From Hyphomicrobiales bacterium (GTDB taxonomy: Bacteria; Pseudomonadota; Alphaproteobacteria; Rhizobiales; Xanthobacteraceae): a stretch of 39,194 nucleotides of DNA. This document shows positions 25,603 to 37,201 of the stretch, piece by piece (within the stretch, counting starts at the first letter, position 1; every line of letters starts with the position of its first letter). The translations under genes were made by a program, and so were the position numbers. Location of the stretch: positions 1 through 39,194 of the forward strand of contig JAJPKK010000176.1 of assembly GCA_021323775.1 (NCBI GenBank), read 5' to 3'. Under the pieces are notes generated by a model, which saw only the letters and a list, made by a program, of their open reading frames with translations, ran no database searches and was not told the origin of the DNA.

Positions 25603-25691
25603 GTAGGATGGGTTGAGCGCAGCGAAACCCATCCTGGGCCATGCCCGCGGCAGGGTCGTCGATGGGTTTCGCTGCGCTCAACCCATCCTAC
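25603..25691. repeat. Perfect 31-bp inverted repeat in the operon, before the first binding-protein gene
   Basis: Arms 25603-25633 and 25661-25691 are exactly complementary (GTAGGATGGGTTGAGCGC at the left end) around a 27-base loop. Just before it are three copies of GACTTTGCGT (25570-25605). This is a recognisable dispersed element of Bradyrhizobium-like genomes (often mistranslated as WVERSETH). In the mRNA it would form a very stable hairpin between the permease and the binding-protein cistrons. Confidence 0.9.
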
Positions 25692-25719
25692 AAGATCAAA
25701 AACCGGCGAGGAGCGTCCG

Positions 25720-26766
25720 ATGCTGACCAATCTCAAAGGCGCCGTATCGGGCGCCGTCATGGCACTTTCGTCGCTTGGCATTGTTACGACCACGGCCGCC
25801 GCCCAGAACGCCGGCTGCTCCGGACCGATGCGAAAGATCAATGTCGGGGTCTCGGTGTCGCCGCCCAATGTGGTTCATACGGCGGTCTATGTGGCCAAAG
25901 AACTTGGTCTCTTCGCCAAGCACTGCATTGACGCCAACGTCATCCAGTTCGACGGCGGCTCGTCGCCCGCAGCTTCGGTGGCGCTGTCCCAGGGCAACAC
26001 CTTTGCGACGGTCAACGATTACCAGATCGGCCGCGGCATGAAGGTGAAGCAGGTCTGGGGCATGGCCCCAAAGGCGCCTCAGGCCTATGTCGTGTCGGAA
26101 GCCATCAAGACGTTTGCGGACCTCAAGGGCAAGCGGCTCTCCGCCGCCGGCGGCGGCGTAGGCAGCTTCAACTGGCGCATTGGCCGCGAGGCTTTGAGCA
26201 AGGCGGGCCTCACCGTCGATGATGCGCAATTCATTTCGCAGGGGACTGCCGGCCGCCTTCCCGGGTTGCTGGCCGGGCAGATCGACGCGGTGTCGCTGCA
26301 TCCGGAAGACGCGTTCCTCGCCATGAAGCAGAAGCCGGGCTTGAGAATCCTTACCCAGGTCGCCGATCTCATGCCGCTCTACGCCTTCAATGCCTATGGG
26401 ATATCGACCGAGGTGATCGCCAGGGACCGCGCCTTCGTGGTGGATTTCGTGGCCGCCATGGTAGAAGCCAATCGCACCGTCTATCGCGACAGGGACAAGG
26501 TAATCCCCATCATGGTCGCAATGACGCAGAAACCGCGCGAAGCCGTTGAATATGCCTGGGAGACGATGACCAGGGCCTGCATCTGGTCGGTCAATGAGGG
26601 TTTCGACCCGCAGCGTACGCAATGGACCATAGATCACGACGCCGCAGCTGGGGACATGGACCCCGACAGAAAGCCCTCGGTCGATCAGGTCTTCGACAAG
26701 CAGATCGCCGCCGACGGCGTCGCGGCAGCAGGCGGGCGGGTGACGATCGGAGCGTGCGCATTGTGA
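25720..26766 (+). CDS. ABC transporter substrate-binding protein 1 (NMT1/TauA-like)
   Basis: This 348-residue periplasmic protein has a signal peptide (MLTNLKGAVSGAVMALSSLG, cut near AAAQ). The mature domain is of the NMT1/THI5/TauA fold: VYVAKELGLFAKHCIDANVI, then FADLKGKRLSAAGGG, then SQGTAGRLPGLLAGQIDAV. It has cysteines at 33 and 69, one in TRACIWSV, and one at 346. All four are kept in the second copy downstream, so two disulfides are likely. The ATG at 25720 follows CGAGGAG; the upstream frame is repeat sequence. The ligand is unknown. Confidence 0.93.
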   Translation: MLTNLKGAVSGAVMALSSLGIVTTTAAAQNAGCSGPMRKINVGVSVSPPNVVHTAVYVAKELGLFAKHCIDANVIQFDGGSSPAASVALSQGNTFATVNDYQIGRGMKVKQVWGMAPKAPQAYVVSEAIKTFADLKGKRLSAAGGGVGSFNWRIGREALSKAGLTVDDAQFISQGTAGRLPGLLAGQIDAVSLHPEDAFLAMKQKPGLRILTQVADLMPLYAFNAYGISTEVIARDRAFVVDFVAAMVEANRTVYRDRDKVIPIMVAMTQKPREAVEYAWETMTRACIWSVNEGFDPQRTQWTIDHDAAAGDMDPDRKPSVDQVFDKQIAADGVAAAGGRVTIGACAL

Positions 26767-26994
26767 TGCGCCAGACGACCGATTGAGCCAAAGGCGAAAT
26801 CCGGGTCGGCGGCGCCGCTGCGAGGCTGTTTCCGGATTTCGCGGAGCCTGTCATCGGCCCGCCGAAGGCGGGACCCGCTGGCTCAATCCGGGCTACAGTC
26901 GCCAGACGCTGTGGCCACGCACCACCTTCAATTCGCCGGCCTGTGCGTGCGATAAGATAGCCACGCAACAAAGAGGCAACAGGGAGAGCCGTCC

Positions 26995-28026
26995 ATGCCG
27001 ATTCACCCGCAAGCCCTGACAGGGGCCGCCGCATTCCTCCTCGGCGCGCTCATCGTCACGCCCGCGCTCGCGCAAACCTGCAGCGGGCCGATGCGCAAGA
27101 TCAATGTGGGCGTGGCAGTGGCGCCGCCCAACGTGGTGCATACGGCGCCCTATGTCGCGAAGGCGCTCGGCTTTTTCGCCAAGCGCTGCATCGACGCCAA
27201 CATCATCCAGTTTGACGGCGGGCTTGCCGGCACCTCGGTCACCGCCGTCGGTCAGGGCACCGCCATTTCGACTCTCCCGGACACCGCGATTGCGCAGGGC
27301 CTCAAGGCAAGACAGATCTGGGGCCTCGCCCCCCGTCCGCCCCAGGCCTATGTGGTCAGCGGTGACATCAAGACGCCGGCGGACCTCAAGGGCAGGCGGC
27401 TTTCGGCGGCGGGCGGCGTCGGCGGCTTCAACTGGCTCGTTGGCCGCGAAGTGCTGCGTCTCGCGGGTCTGACCACGGACGACGCGCAGTTCATCTCCCA
27501 AGGAACGGCGGGGCGGCTGCCGGGCTTCGTGGCCGGCCAGATCGACGCCGTCGCGCTGCACCCGGAGGACCTTCACCTTGTCCAGCAGCGCAAACCCGGC
27601 GCCCATGTGCTCATCACGGTCTCGGACCTGTGGCCCAAATACAGTTTTAACGCCTACGGGGCGTCGGAAGCGATGATCGCCAGGGACCACGACCTGCTGC
27701 GCGACGTGATCGCGGCGATGATCGAGGCCAACCGCACCATGTATCGCGAGCCAGAGAAGGCCATTCCGGCGATCGTACAGGCGACCCAAAAGCCGCGCGA
27801 GGCAGTCGAGTTCGCCATCGGGGTCCTGACGAAGAACTGCATCCCATCGGTCAATACCGGCTTCGTGCGCGAACGCACCGAATGGACGCATCAGAACAAC
27901 ATCGACATCGGCGACATTCCGGCCGACAAGAAGCTCACCTTCGAGCAGATCGCCGACTATAAGCTCGCCGAGGAGGCGGTCGCCTCGCTCGGCGGCCCGG
28001 TTACGATCAATGGATGCAAGGATTAG
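26995..28026 (+). CDS. ABC transporter substrate-binding protein 2, tandem paralogue
   Basis: This 343-residue protein is clearly homologous to the preceding gene over its whole length: CSGPMRKINVGVAVAPPNVV, FFAKRCIDANIIQFDGG, SQGTAGRLPGFVAGQIDAVA. The signal peptide ends at PALAQ. The four cysteines (29, 65, one in TKNCIPSV, 341) match those of copy 1. The two may bind different ligands for one permease. GGGAGAG precedes the ATG. It ends 3 bp before the M24 gene, so the two are cotranscribed. The 228-bp gap before it contains parts of dispersed repeats. Confidence 0.93.
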   Translation: MPIHPQALTGAAAFLLGALIVTPALAQTCSGPMRKINVGVAVAPPNVVHTAPYVAKALGFFAKRCIDANIIQFDGGLAGTSVTAVGQGTAISTLPDTAIAQGLKARQIWGLAPRPPQAYVVSGDIKTPADLKGRRLSAAGGVGGFNWLVGREVLRLAGLTTDDAQFISQGTAGRLPGFVAGQIDAVALHPEDLHLVQQRKPGAHVLITVSDLWPKYSFNAYGASEAMIARDHDLLRDVIAAMIEANRTMYREPEKAIPAIVQATQKPREAVEFAIGVLTKNCIPSVNTGFVRERTEWTHQNNIDIGDIPADKKLTFEQIADYKLAEEAVASLGGPVTINGCKD

Positions 28027-28029
28027 CCC

Positions 28030-29328
28030 ATGAACGACACCAAGCCGCGCCGCACGTTTCTGCCGTGGGAGGAGCTGCGTACGCGCCTCGACGAAAGCCC
28101 GCACTTCAACACCATGCGGGGCACGCCGTATTACCGCGACGCGGTCTACGAGCAATTTTCGGCGGCTGAATATGCCCGCCGCTATGCGGCGCTGCGCGCC
28201 AAAATGCGCGAGCACAAGCTCGATGCCGTGATCGTGCCGGGCGGCCCGAGTCACTGGAGCTTCGGCGGCGGCATGCTGTGGCTCACAGGTCATTGGGAAT
28301 GGCACGCGCTCGCCTGCTACGTGCTGGTGCCGCTCGAAGGCGAGCCGACTCTCGTCTACTCAATGGGCGGCACCCACGCCGAATCGGTGCGCCGCGAGAC
28401 CGCCGCCGCGCTCTCGGACGTGCGCGGCAGCCGCGGCGGGCAGTTTGCCGAGGTCATTGCCGACCGCATCATTGAACTGGGCCTGGAACGCGGCCGCATC
28501 GGGCTTCTCGAGATCGATCCGCGCCACCGGGACTACCTGCCGGTCAACCAGTATGACACGTTGAGGAAGCGGCTGCCGGAGGCGGAGCTCGTCTTTACGG
28601 TGGGCTTCATCCACGAACTCCTCTCGCTGCACAGCGCCGAGGAGCTCGACTGCGTCCGCACTGCCGGCAAGCTGTGCGAGAGCGCCATGCAGGCTATAAT
28701 GACGCGCGCCGAGCCCGGCGTTAGCGAATACGAACTGCGCGCCGCCGCGGGGGCCGCCATCCTGGAAGGCGGCGGCGACATTGATTTTCTCATCATCGGC
28801 ACGACGCCGATGGCAAAGCCCGCGATGGTGTTCGGCAATCCGCGCCCGTCGCGCCGCAAGCTGGCCAGGGGCGACATCATCATCATGGAGCTCGCTGCCG
28901 GCTATCGCGGCTACACGGCGCAGATCGGCTCGCCGATCTGTCTCGGGCCCCCGACCGATATGGTCCGGCGGTTCTGGGAGGAGATTACTTTGCCCGCCTT
29001 CCAGATGATGGCGGCCGAGATCAAGCCCGGCAATCCGGTCGAGGCGATCCGGACGGCGGGAAAATTCTTCCGCGAGAAGGGCGTGCAGTCCCGGCCGATC
29101 CATGCCCACGGCATCGACCTCGTGACCGACCAGCCTCATGTGTTCACCGACGGCGTTCACGGCCAGGCTTTCGACCAGGTGTTCCGGCCCGGCATGGTGT
29201 TCATGGCCGAGCCGAATCCGATCACCGCGGACGGCAATTTCGGCATCTTCCTCGGCCACACATTCATTGTGACCGAGACCGGCCATGAATGCGTGGACGG
29301 CTTTCCTTGGGAACTGGTGGTGGTGTGA
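28030..29328 (+). CDS. M24-family (creatinase/Xaa-Pro dipeptidase-like) protein lacking the usual metal ligands
   Basis: This 432-residue protein has a creatinase-type N-terminal domain (FSAAEYARRYAALRAKMREH) and a C-terminal pita-bread domain. Metal-dependent M24 peptidases have an Asp in each of two motifs. Here the region IIIMELAAGYRGYTAQIGS (283-301) has Glu and Gln instead. HAHGIDLVTDQPH and FMAEPNPITAD remain. Loss of the Asp pair is a feature of creatinase-like members, which hydrolyse C-N bonds without metal. Its place directly behind an ABC importer suggests that it processes the imported compound. The exact substrate is not known. Confidence 0.85.
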   Translation: MNDTKPRRTFLPWEELRTRLDESPHFNTMRGTPYYRDAVYEQFSAAEYARRYAALRAKMREHKLDAVIVPGGPSHWSFGGGMLWLTGHWEWHALACYVLVPLEGEPTLVYSMGGTHAESVRRETAAALSDVRGSRGGQFAEVIADRIIELGLERGRIGLLEIDPRHRDYLPVNQYDTLRKRLPEAELVFTVGFIHELLSLHSAEELDCVRTAGKLCESAMQAIMTRAEPGVSEYELRAAAGAAILEGGGDIDFLIIGTTPMAKPAMVFGNPRPSRRKLARGDIIIMELAAGYRGYTAQIGSPICLGPPTDMVRRFWEEITLPAFQMMAAEIKPGNPVEAIRTAGKFFREKGVQSRPIHAHGIDLVTDQPHVFTDGVHGQAFDQVFRPGMVFMAEPNPITADGNFGIFLGHTFIVTETGHECVDGFPWELVVV

Positions 29329-29760
29329 ATCCGCGGCAGCGCGTGTCGCCCGGGTCGAGCGGCAGCGAAGCCAGGGGGCCGGCGTCGCCGCTGGCAAGGG
29401 CGATCCCGGATTTCGCTGCGTTCAATTCGGGCTGCCCGGCCAGGATAGCCCCTCTGGTTGCCCCGGAGGCCCTCACCGGCAGCAATCGGCCTGACGTCGC
29501 GGGGTGCGACACTGCGCTGCGGAGCTGAAGCCATATCGTGGCAGATGGTAGGCGCGATCGCGGATCGCGCGACCAGGCGGCCTCATTTTGAAGCCAAGGG
29601 CCGGCTGGCGCGGCCCCCCACGCGACAGCGGCGCATGGCCGCTTGCGCATTTATCGCCTCGACAAACAGCCTGGAACCCCTCTAAGAATGACTCAAAGAG
29701 GATAAGAACAGAGCACAGAACCAAAATGCCCTGTGTGGGGGGCCGGGGAGAGTCGAAGCA
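29329..29760. other. Intergenic region upstream of hemA
   Basis: These 432 bases hold no supported gene. The first 110 include a dispersed-repeat fragment (GATCCCGGATTTCGCTGCGT near 29402). The last 90 are AT-richer (29690-29730) and probably contain the hemA promoter, but I cannot fix the boxes and see no clear FNR or Irr site. Confidence 0.5.
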
Positions 29761-30990
29761 ATGGATTACGAAGCGTTTTTTACCGGCGCCCTTGCACAAT
29801 TGCGCAACGAGCGGCGTTACCGGGTGTTTGCCGACCTCGAACGGCTGGCCGGCCGGTTTCCCCACGCGATATGGCACTCCCCGCAGGGCAAGCGCGACGT
29901 CATCGTGTGGTGCTCCAACGACTATCTCGGCATGGGCCAGCATCCGAAGGTGATCGGCGCGATGGTCGAGACCGCCAGCCGGATGGGCGCCGGGGCGGGC
30001 GGCACCCGCAATATTGCCGGCACCAATCATCCCCTGGTGGAACTGGAGCGCGAGCTTGCCGACTTGCACCGCAAGGAAGCGGCGCTGGTTTTCACCTCCG
30101 GTTACATTTCGAACGAGACCGGCATCGCCACCATGGCGAAGCTGATGCCGGACTGCCTCATCATTTCGGACGCCCTCAACCACAACTCCATGATCGAAGG
30201 CGTGCGCCGGTCGGGCTGTGAGAAGGTCATCTTCCGCCACAACGATCTCGGCCACCTGGAAGCGCTGCTCAGGGCGGCGGACCCGTCGCGGCCGAAGCTC
30301 GTGGTGTTCGAGAGTCTCTACTCCATGGACGGCGACGTGGCGCCGGTCAACGCAATCTGCGACCTTGCGCAACGCTATGGGGCGATGACCTATTGCGACG
30401 AGGTGCACGCGGTCGGCATGTATGGGCCGCGCGGCGGCGGCATCTGCGAGCGCGACGGCGCCCTGCAACGGGTCGACGTCATCGAAGGCACGCTTGCCAA
30501 GGCGTTCGGCTGCCTCGGCGGGTACATCACGGGAAGCGCGGCCCTGATCGATGCGGTTCGCTCCTATGCGCCGGGCTTCATTTTTACGACGGCGCTGCCG
30601 CCTCCCGTGTGCGCGGCCGCAGCGGCGGCGATCCGCCACCTCAAGACATCGAGCGCGGAACGCGAGCGCCACCAGGACCGCGCCCGCCGGGTCAAGGCCG
30701 TGCTGGCGGAGGCAGGGCTGCCGCTGATCGCGAGCGACACCCACATCGTGCCGGTGTTCGTCGGCGATCCGGAAAACTGCAAGGCGGCGAGCGACCTGCT
30801 GCTGGAAGAGCACGGCATCTACATTCAGCCGATCAACTACCCTACCGTCCCGAAGGGGACCGAGCGGCTGCGCATTACGCCGTCGCCTTACCACACCGAT
30901 GCGCTGATCGACGGGCTCGCCGAGGCTCTTGTCGATGTGTGGGAGCGGCTTGGACTACCGCTGACGAAGCGGGCGGTTGCGGCGGAATAG
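29761..30990 (+). CDS. hemA: 5-aminolevulinate synthase
   Basis: This 409-residue PLP enzyme condenses glycine with succinyl-CoA to give 5-aminolevulinate, the C4 route into tetrapyrroles used by alphaproteobacteria. Seen are [14 protein letters not shown] (49-62), [15 protein letters not shown] (76-90), the PLP-ring aspartate in [13 protein letters not shown] (210-222), and the PLP lysine in [10 protein letters not shown] (Lys247). [22 protein letters not shown] near the C-terminus is diagnostic of ALAS over other alpha-oxoamine synthases. GGGGAGAG precedes the ATG. It is a single gene. Confidence 0.97.
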   Translation: MDYEAFFTGALAQLRNERRYRVFADLERLAGRFPHAIWHSPQGKRDVIVWCSNDYLGMGQHPKVIGAMVETASRMGAGAGGTRNIAGTNHPLVELERELADLHRKEAALVFTSGYISNETGIATMAKLMPDCLIISDALNHNSMIEGVRRSGCEKVIFRHNDLGHLEALLRAADPSRPKLVVFESLYSMDGDVAPVNAICDLAQRYGAMTYCDEVHAVGMYGPRGGGICERDGALQRVDVIEGTLAKAFGCLGGYITGSAALIDAVRSYAPGFIFTTALPPPVCAAAAAAIRHLKTSSAERERHQDRARRVKAVLAEAGLPLIASDTHIVPVFVGDPENCKAASDLLLEEHGIYIQPINYPTVPKGTERLRITPSPYHTDALIDGLAEALVDVWERLGLPLTKRAVAAE

Positions 30991-31266
30991 GGCAGCAGTT
31001 TCGCACCCGGGCCTGGTCTCCCGCGCTCAATTCGGGCGAGGGTGCTTTCTTGCCGGCTTGCCGATTTTCGCAGGCGGGTTCGCTGGCGCGAGGCCTTTTG
31101 AGACATATCAATGCGCGGGCATGCTGCCGGGTAGCCTGCCCGGTCCGCCGCGGGGCCATCAGCCGGAAGCTCCGCGAGCTTCGGTTTGCTGCCTTGAACC
31201 TGGACAGATTCCGTTCCCACTAACCGACTGAGGCGACCCCATCGCCGCATTGCGCCGGAGGCGAAA

Positions 31267-31836
31267 TTGCCGTGTCAGATCGCGGATGATGACGGAGACT
31301 GGTCCGCCCCTGTCATGTTGATCATGCGGGGCAACAGTGCCGGGGAAGGCGTATACGAGGACGAGAACGGCAAAACGCCTGCGTGGCCGAAAGGAGCGTT
31401 GCACGAGGGGCCCGCGAAGGAATATGCGGTTCTTGTGGGCTTCAAGCCGAAAGTGCTGGATGTGTCCGGCGACCCGAACAGGTCGAAGGGCAAGGACAAC
31501 AAATATCACTCCTCACGCGACGACAGTGCCGGGACTCTCATGGCCTTGGAGTGTTTCAGGCTCCATAACTCGATTGTCGCGTTCTATGGATTTTCGGGCG
31601 GGGGCTACAATCTCTGGCATATCCTGAACAAAATGACGGCGCAGGAGCGCGCGCGGGTAAGATGGGTGACGGTTGTTGGCGTCGATTCCGACAGACCCAA
31701 GTCCGATTATGAAAATTCCAAGTTTCCGCCGGGGAGCTGGCACTTGGATTACCTGCCCAATTCCGGCAATCACATGTTCCTGCCGGAGAAGCTGCTCTGG
31801 CGAGCGAAGCGCGACAAAGGCCTGGTTGTTCCTTGA
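31267..31836 (+). CDS. Uncharacterised protein with an alpha/beta-hydrolase-like nucleophile elbow
   Basis: This 189-residue protein begins at a TTG codon placed 6 bases after GGAGG; no ATG is well placed. The motif IVAFYGFSGGGYNLWHIL near residue 102 has the GxSxG pattern of serine hydrolases between a strand and a helix. VRWVTVVGVDSD could supply the acid and SGNHMFLPEKLL the histidine of a triad. It is short for an alpha/beta hydrolase and has no signal peptide, so it may be N-terminally truncated. It is convergent with uvrB (40-bp gap). Confidence in function is low. Confidence 0.6.
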   Translation: MPCQIADDDGDWSAPVMLIMRGNSAGEGVYEDENGKTPAWPKGALHEGPAKEYAVLVGFKPKVLDVSGDPNRSKGKDNKYHSSRDDSAGTLMALECFRLHNSIVAFYGFSGGGYNLWHILNKMTAQERARVRWVTVVGVDSDRPKSDYENSKFPPGSWHLDYLPNSGNHMFLPEKLLWRAKRDKGLVVP

Positions 31837-31876
31837 TGATGCAAAGGCGCGCCGGCAGCCGCGGCTGATCCGCGGG

Positions 31877-34774
<2,898 letters not shown>

Positions 34775-34898
34775 CCGGGCAATATGGGCTGCGGAATGCG
34801 CGAGGAAAAGGGCCTCATAAGGTGCTGAACCGGCGCGAAAAACCGCTAATGATCTTGAGAAGTCCCATATTGCCTGCAACAGCACCTGTCGGTAGTGT

Positions 34899-35290
34899 AT
34901 GGCGACGTGGCGGAGTCGGAAAAACTTGCAACTTGCCTGGTGGTTCGCCGGCGACGCGAAGCTTTCGACAACGGCCCGGAACCTGCTGTCGCTCAGCGAC
35001 ACAATCATTCTGGTCAGCGCGGCGTCCGCCTGGGAGATTTGTGCGAAGGTCCGGATTGGCAAGCTCCCAACAGGGCACGACCTTTGCGAAAATTTTCTCC
35101 GCATCATCACCGAGCATCAACTTGAGCCGCTGGCCGTCACGGTTGAGCACGGCCGCCTTGCCGGCCGGATGGCGGGCACACACAAGGACCCATTCGACCG
35201 CATACTCGCGGCGCAAGCGCTCGTCGAGGACGTGCGCTTGTAACCAATGATCCGGCATTTGCGGCGTTCGACGTCAAGGTCATGTGGTAG
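34899..35290 (+). pseudogene. Frameshifted VapC-like PIN-domain toxin
   Basis: The first frame gives [19 protein letters not shown], then [20 protein letters not shown] and HKDPFDRILAAQALVED. These are the middle and late parts of a PIN ribonuclease, including its acidic DPFDR motif. The frame stops at 35243, but one base shift continues the expected end ALVTNDPAFAAFDVKVMW to a stop at 35288-35290, so there is a single-base indel near 35225-35238. The usual N-terminal LLDTH with the first catalytic Asp is not recognisable (RKNLQLAWW instead). No antitoxin gene is visible upstream. It is a dead toxin remnant. Confidence 0.8.
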
Positions 35291-35365
35291 GCGTGCTGCC
35301 CGCTCAGGCGCGCCGGGTCCCAGCCTTTCAAACGACTTGTTTTCCGCCGGTCGCGAGCCAGGCTG

Positions 35366-35671
35366 CTACTCCTCCGGCTCGGTCGTAAACAGGAGCGGAT
35401 AGCCCTTGGCGCGGCCGGCTTCGGTCGCACGGGCGGCTTTGGTCTCGGCGATATCTTTCGTGTAGACCGCGACCACGCAGGCGCCGCGCCGATGCGCCGT
35501 CATCATCACCCGATAGGCTTGATCGCCGCTCATGCGGAACTCAGCCTTGAGCACCATGACGACAAACTCCCGCGGCGTGTAGTCGTCGTTCACCAGGATG
35601 ACCTTGTGAAGGCCGGGCCGCTCGGTTTTTGGCAGGACTTTGATGCGCGGCTTGGTGACGATCTCAGTCAT
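35366..35671 (-). CDS. clpS: ATP-dependent Clp protease adaptor ClpS
   Basis: This 101-residue adaptor delivers N-degron substrates to ClpA-ClpP. The family core is clear: YTPREFVVMVL (31-41) forms part of the N-degron pocket, followed by the helix with AYRVMMTAHRRGACVVAVYT. The C-terminal KAARATEAGRAKGYPLLFTTEPEE is typical of alphaproteobacterial ClpS. The ATG at 35671 is used. clpA is not in the window. The upstream region 35672-35947 is AT-rich and probably promoter-bearing. Confidence 0.95.
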   Translation of the reverse strand: MTEIVTKPRIKVLPKTERPGLHKVILVNDDYTPREFVVMVLKAEFRMSGDQAYRVMMTAHRRGACVVAVYTKDIAETKAARATEAGRAKGYPLLFTTEPEE

Positions 35672-35947
35672 CTGACATCCGGTTCGGCTGGCGATTTTCC
35701 CGCGAGGCCATGAGTGTTATCAAAAAAATCGGTCGAGCGACATCGCAAGCGAAGACATTAAAGCAAAGCCGCAATGGCACAATAATGCACACGATTTGTG
35801 CAAAAGCGCACGCAAGAGCATCCGCAGGCCCTGGCCGTTCTTCCCTTTCGGTAAAGCAGCAATGCAGCGGGAGCCGGGACGCGCAATTTGATGTAGCTTT
35901 GCGCGGATCACGCGGCGGGGCGCGCTTTTCCAAATCGAGGGAATGTC

Positions 35948-36337
35948 ATGCAGCCGACCATCGTTCAAGCCTTTCTCGCAGCCGTGTGGGCGCTCCTGAT
36001 TGCGGCGAACGCGCTCGCCCGCGACGGCAAACAGTGGGATGCGCAGGATCCTCGGATCAAGGAGTGGTTTGAAAACCTGAAACAGCCCGACCATCCGCGG
36101 GTGTCGTGCTGCGGCGAAGCGGACGCCTACGAGGCCGACAGCTTCGAAGTCGAGGGCGATCACTACGTCGCCATCGTCACCGGCCATCGCGCCGTCACCA
36201 CCATCCCGCTGGGGAGCCGCATCCCGGTACCGAGGCAAAAAATGAAATATGACGCCGGCAATCCGACCGGACACGGCATTATCTTCATCGACTCGCAGCG
36301 ACGCGTCCTCTGCTACGTGACGCCGGCCGCGGGGTAG
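35948..36337 (+). CDS. Small secreted cysteine-containing protein, paralogue of the gene at 18769
   Basis: This 129-residue protein has a signal peptide (IVQAFLAAVWALLIAANALA). The mature part has DPRIKEWFENLKQPDH, VSCCGEADAYEAD, VPRQKMKYDAGNPTGHGIIF and LCYVTPAAG. The order and the three cysteines match the protein at 18769-19125, which shows a small family of unknown periplasmic proteins in this genome. It stands alone; GAGGGAATGTC leads into the ATG. Confidence 0.8.
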   Translation: MQPTIVQAFLAAVWALLIAANALARDGKQWDAQDPRIKEWFENLKQPDHPRVSCCGEADAYEADSFEVEGDHYVAIVTGHRAVTTIPLGSRIPVPRQKMKYDAGNPTGHGIIFIDSQRRVLCYVTPAAG

Positions 36338-36374
36338 GCGCGCTGGACGCCCCGCGTTCTCACGGAAACCAGTT

Positions 36375-37058
36375 CTAGTTCGCCAGCGGCCTTGGCGTTT
36401 GCGGCGTCGGCATGCCGCTGACGGTGCGGGGCGGCGCGGCCGCTACCCGCGGGTTCTGCGCCGAAACCTGGTCAAGCAGGTCGCGGGCCAGGGCGAGATG
36501 TGCGTATACGGTAGGCAAAGTGGCTGCCGCAAAGCCTTGCACCTGCGCATCCTCGCCCGATCCTATGACGTATTCCATCAGTTGCGCCATTCGCTGATGA
36601 TTCTGCACTTGCGCCCGCATGTATTCGATGTCGAATTCGGGGCTGCTCAGTCGCGAAAGCGCATCGCTGACCTCTCGCTGTTTGGCGTCAAGTTCTTCCG
36701 GGACAGAAATTCCGTTTCGTTCGGCCAGCCTGCTCAAGGCATTGTCCGCCCGCGAGTGGTCGCGAATCATGTGCCGCGCAAACTCGCGAACGGCGTCGTT
36801 GCGGGTTTTCTGCTCGGCAAGCCGCCCCAGCTCGATCTCGGCCGCGCCGCCGAGAGTCGCGCGGATCACAAACACCTGGTCCGGCACATTCGTCTGGTGC
36901 GGCGCCGGCACGCCGGGAGCTTGCTCCTTCGTCCCAGGCGCCGCAAAGGCAGGGTTGCCGATCGAAAGCGTTGGGATCTGCTGCTCCTCCGTGGATTGGG
37001 CAACCGCCGGGGTCGAGGCGAGCAGCGTCAAGGCTGACAACACAGACAGACGGCGCAT
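36375..37058 (-). CDS. Secreted DUF4142-family protein
   Basis: This 227-residue protein has a signal peptide (RRLSVLSALTLLASTPAVAQ). The DUF4142 helical bundle begins at about residue 60: FVIRATLGGAAEIELGRLAE, then VREFARHMIRDHSRADNAL, then YMRAQVQNHQRMAQLMEYV. This is a ferritin-like helical domain of unknown function, often stress-linked. The C-terminus is Pro-rich and disordered. AAGGAG precedes the ATG at 37058. It lies 143 bp downstream of the cytochrome gene on the same strand, with a palindromic repeat in the gap (37142-37165). Confidence 0.88.
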   Translation of the reverse strand: MRRLSVLSALTLLASTPAVAQSTEEQQIPTLSIGNPAFAAPGTKEQAPGVPAPHQTNVPDQVFVIRATLGGAAEIELGRLAEQKTRNDAVREFARHMIRDHSRADNALSRLAERNGISVPEELDAKQREVSDALSRLSSPEFDIEYMRAQVQNHQRMAQLMEYVIGSGEDAQVQGFAAATLPTVYAHLALARDLLDQVSAQNPRVAAAPPRTVSGMPTPQTPRPLAN

Positions 37059-37141
37059 GATGGGCTCCTTTGGTGTTCCGATTTGCGCGAGTCCTGGGAG
37101 CGCTGACGGCCGCCCGCACGAGTCTCCGGCCATCGCCCGAT

Positions 37142-37165
37142 CCTCCCTGCAAGCGGGGGAGGGTA
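37142..37165. repeat. GC-rich dispersed palindrome between the cytochrome and DUF4142 genes
   Basis: CCTCCCTGCAAGCGGGGGAG is a further copy of the element seen at 664-776, 5141-5195 and within two coding regions. Confidence 0.7.
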
Positions 37166-37201
37166 GCGGGGCAGCGGGCGGAACGCCCGCGCCCTCGGCG
37201 C

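Noticed and set aside
25696-28305. Long minus-strand frames opposite the two binding-protein genes (25696-26637 and 26893-28305).
   Set aside because: They resemble each other only because the plus-strand genes are paralogues; no ribosome sites or family features.
29697-29735. A possible FNR or Irr site upstream of hemA in the AT-rich stretch.
   Set aside because: No TTGATNNNNATCAA-like or other convincing palindrome could be found.
35664-35933. Minus-strand frame of 89 codons overlapping the clpS start.
   Set aside because: Overlaps the clpS leader, has no family features, and its composition looks like translated non-coding DNA.
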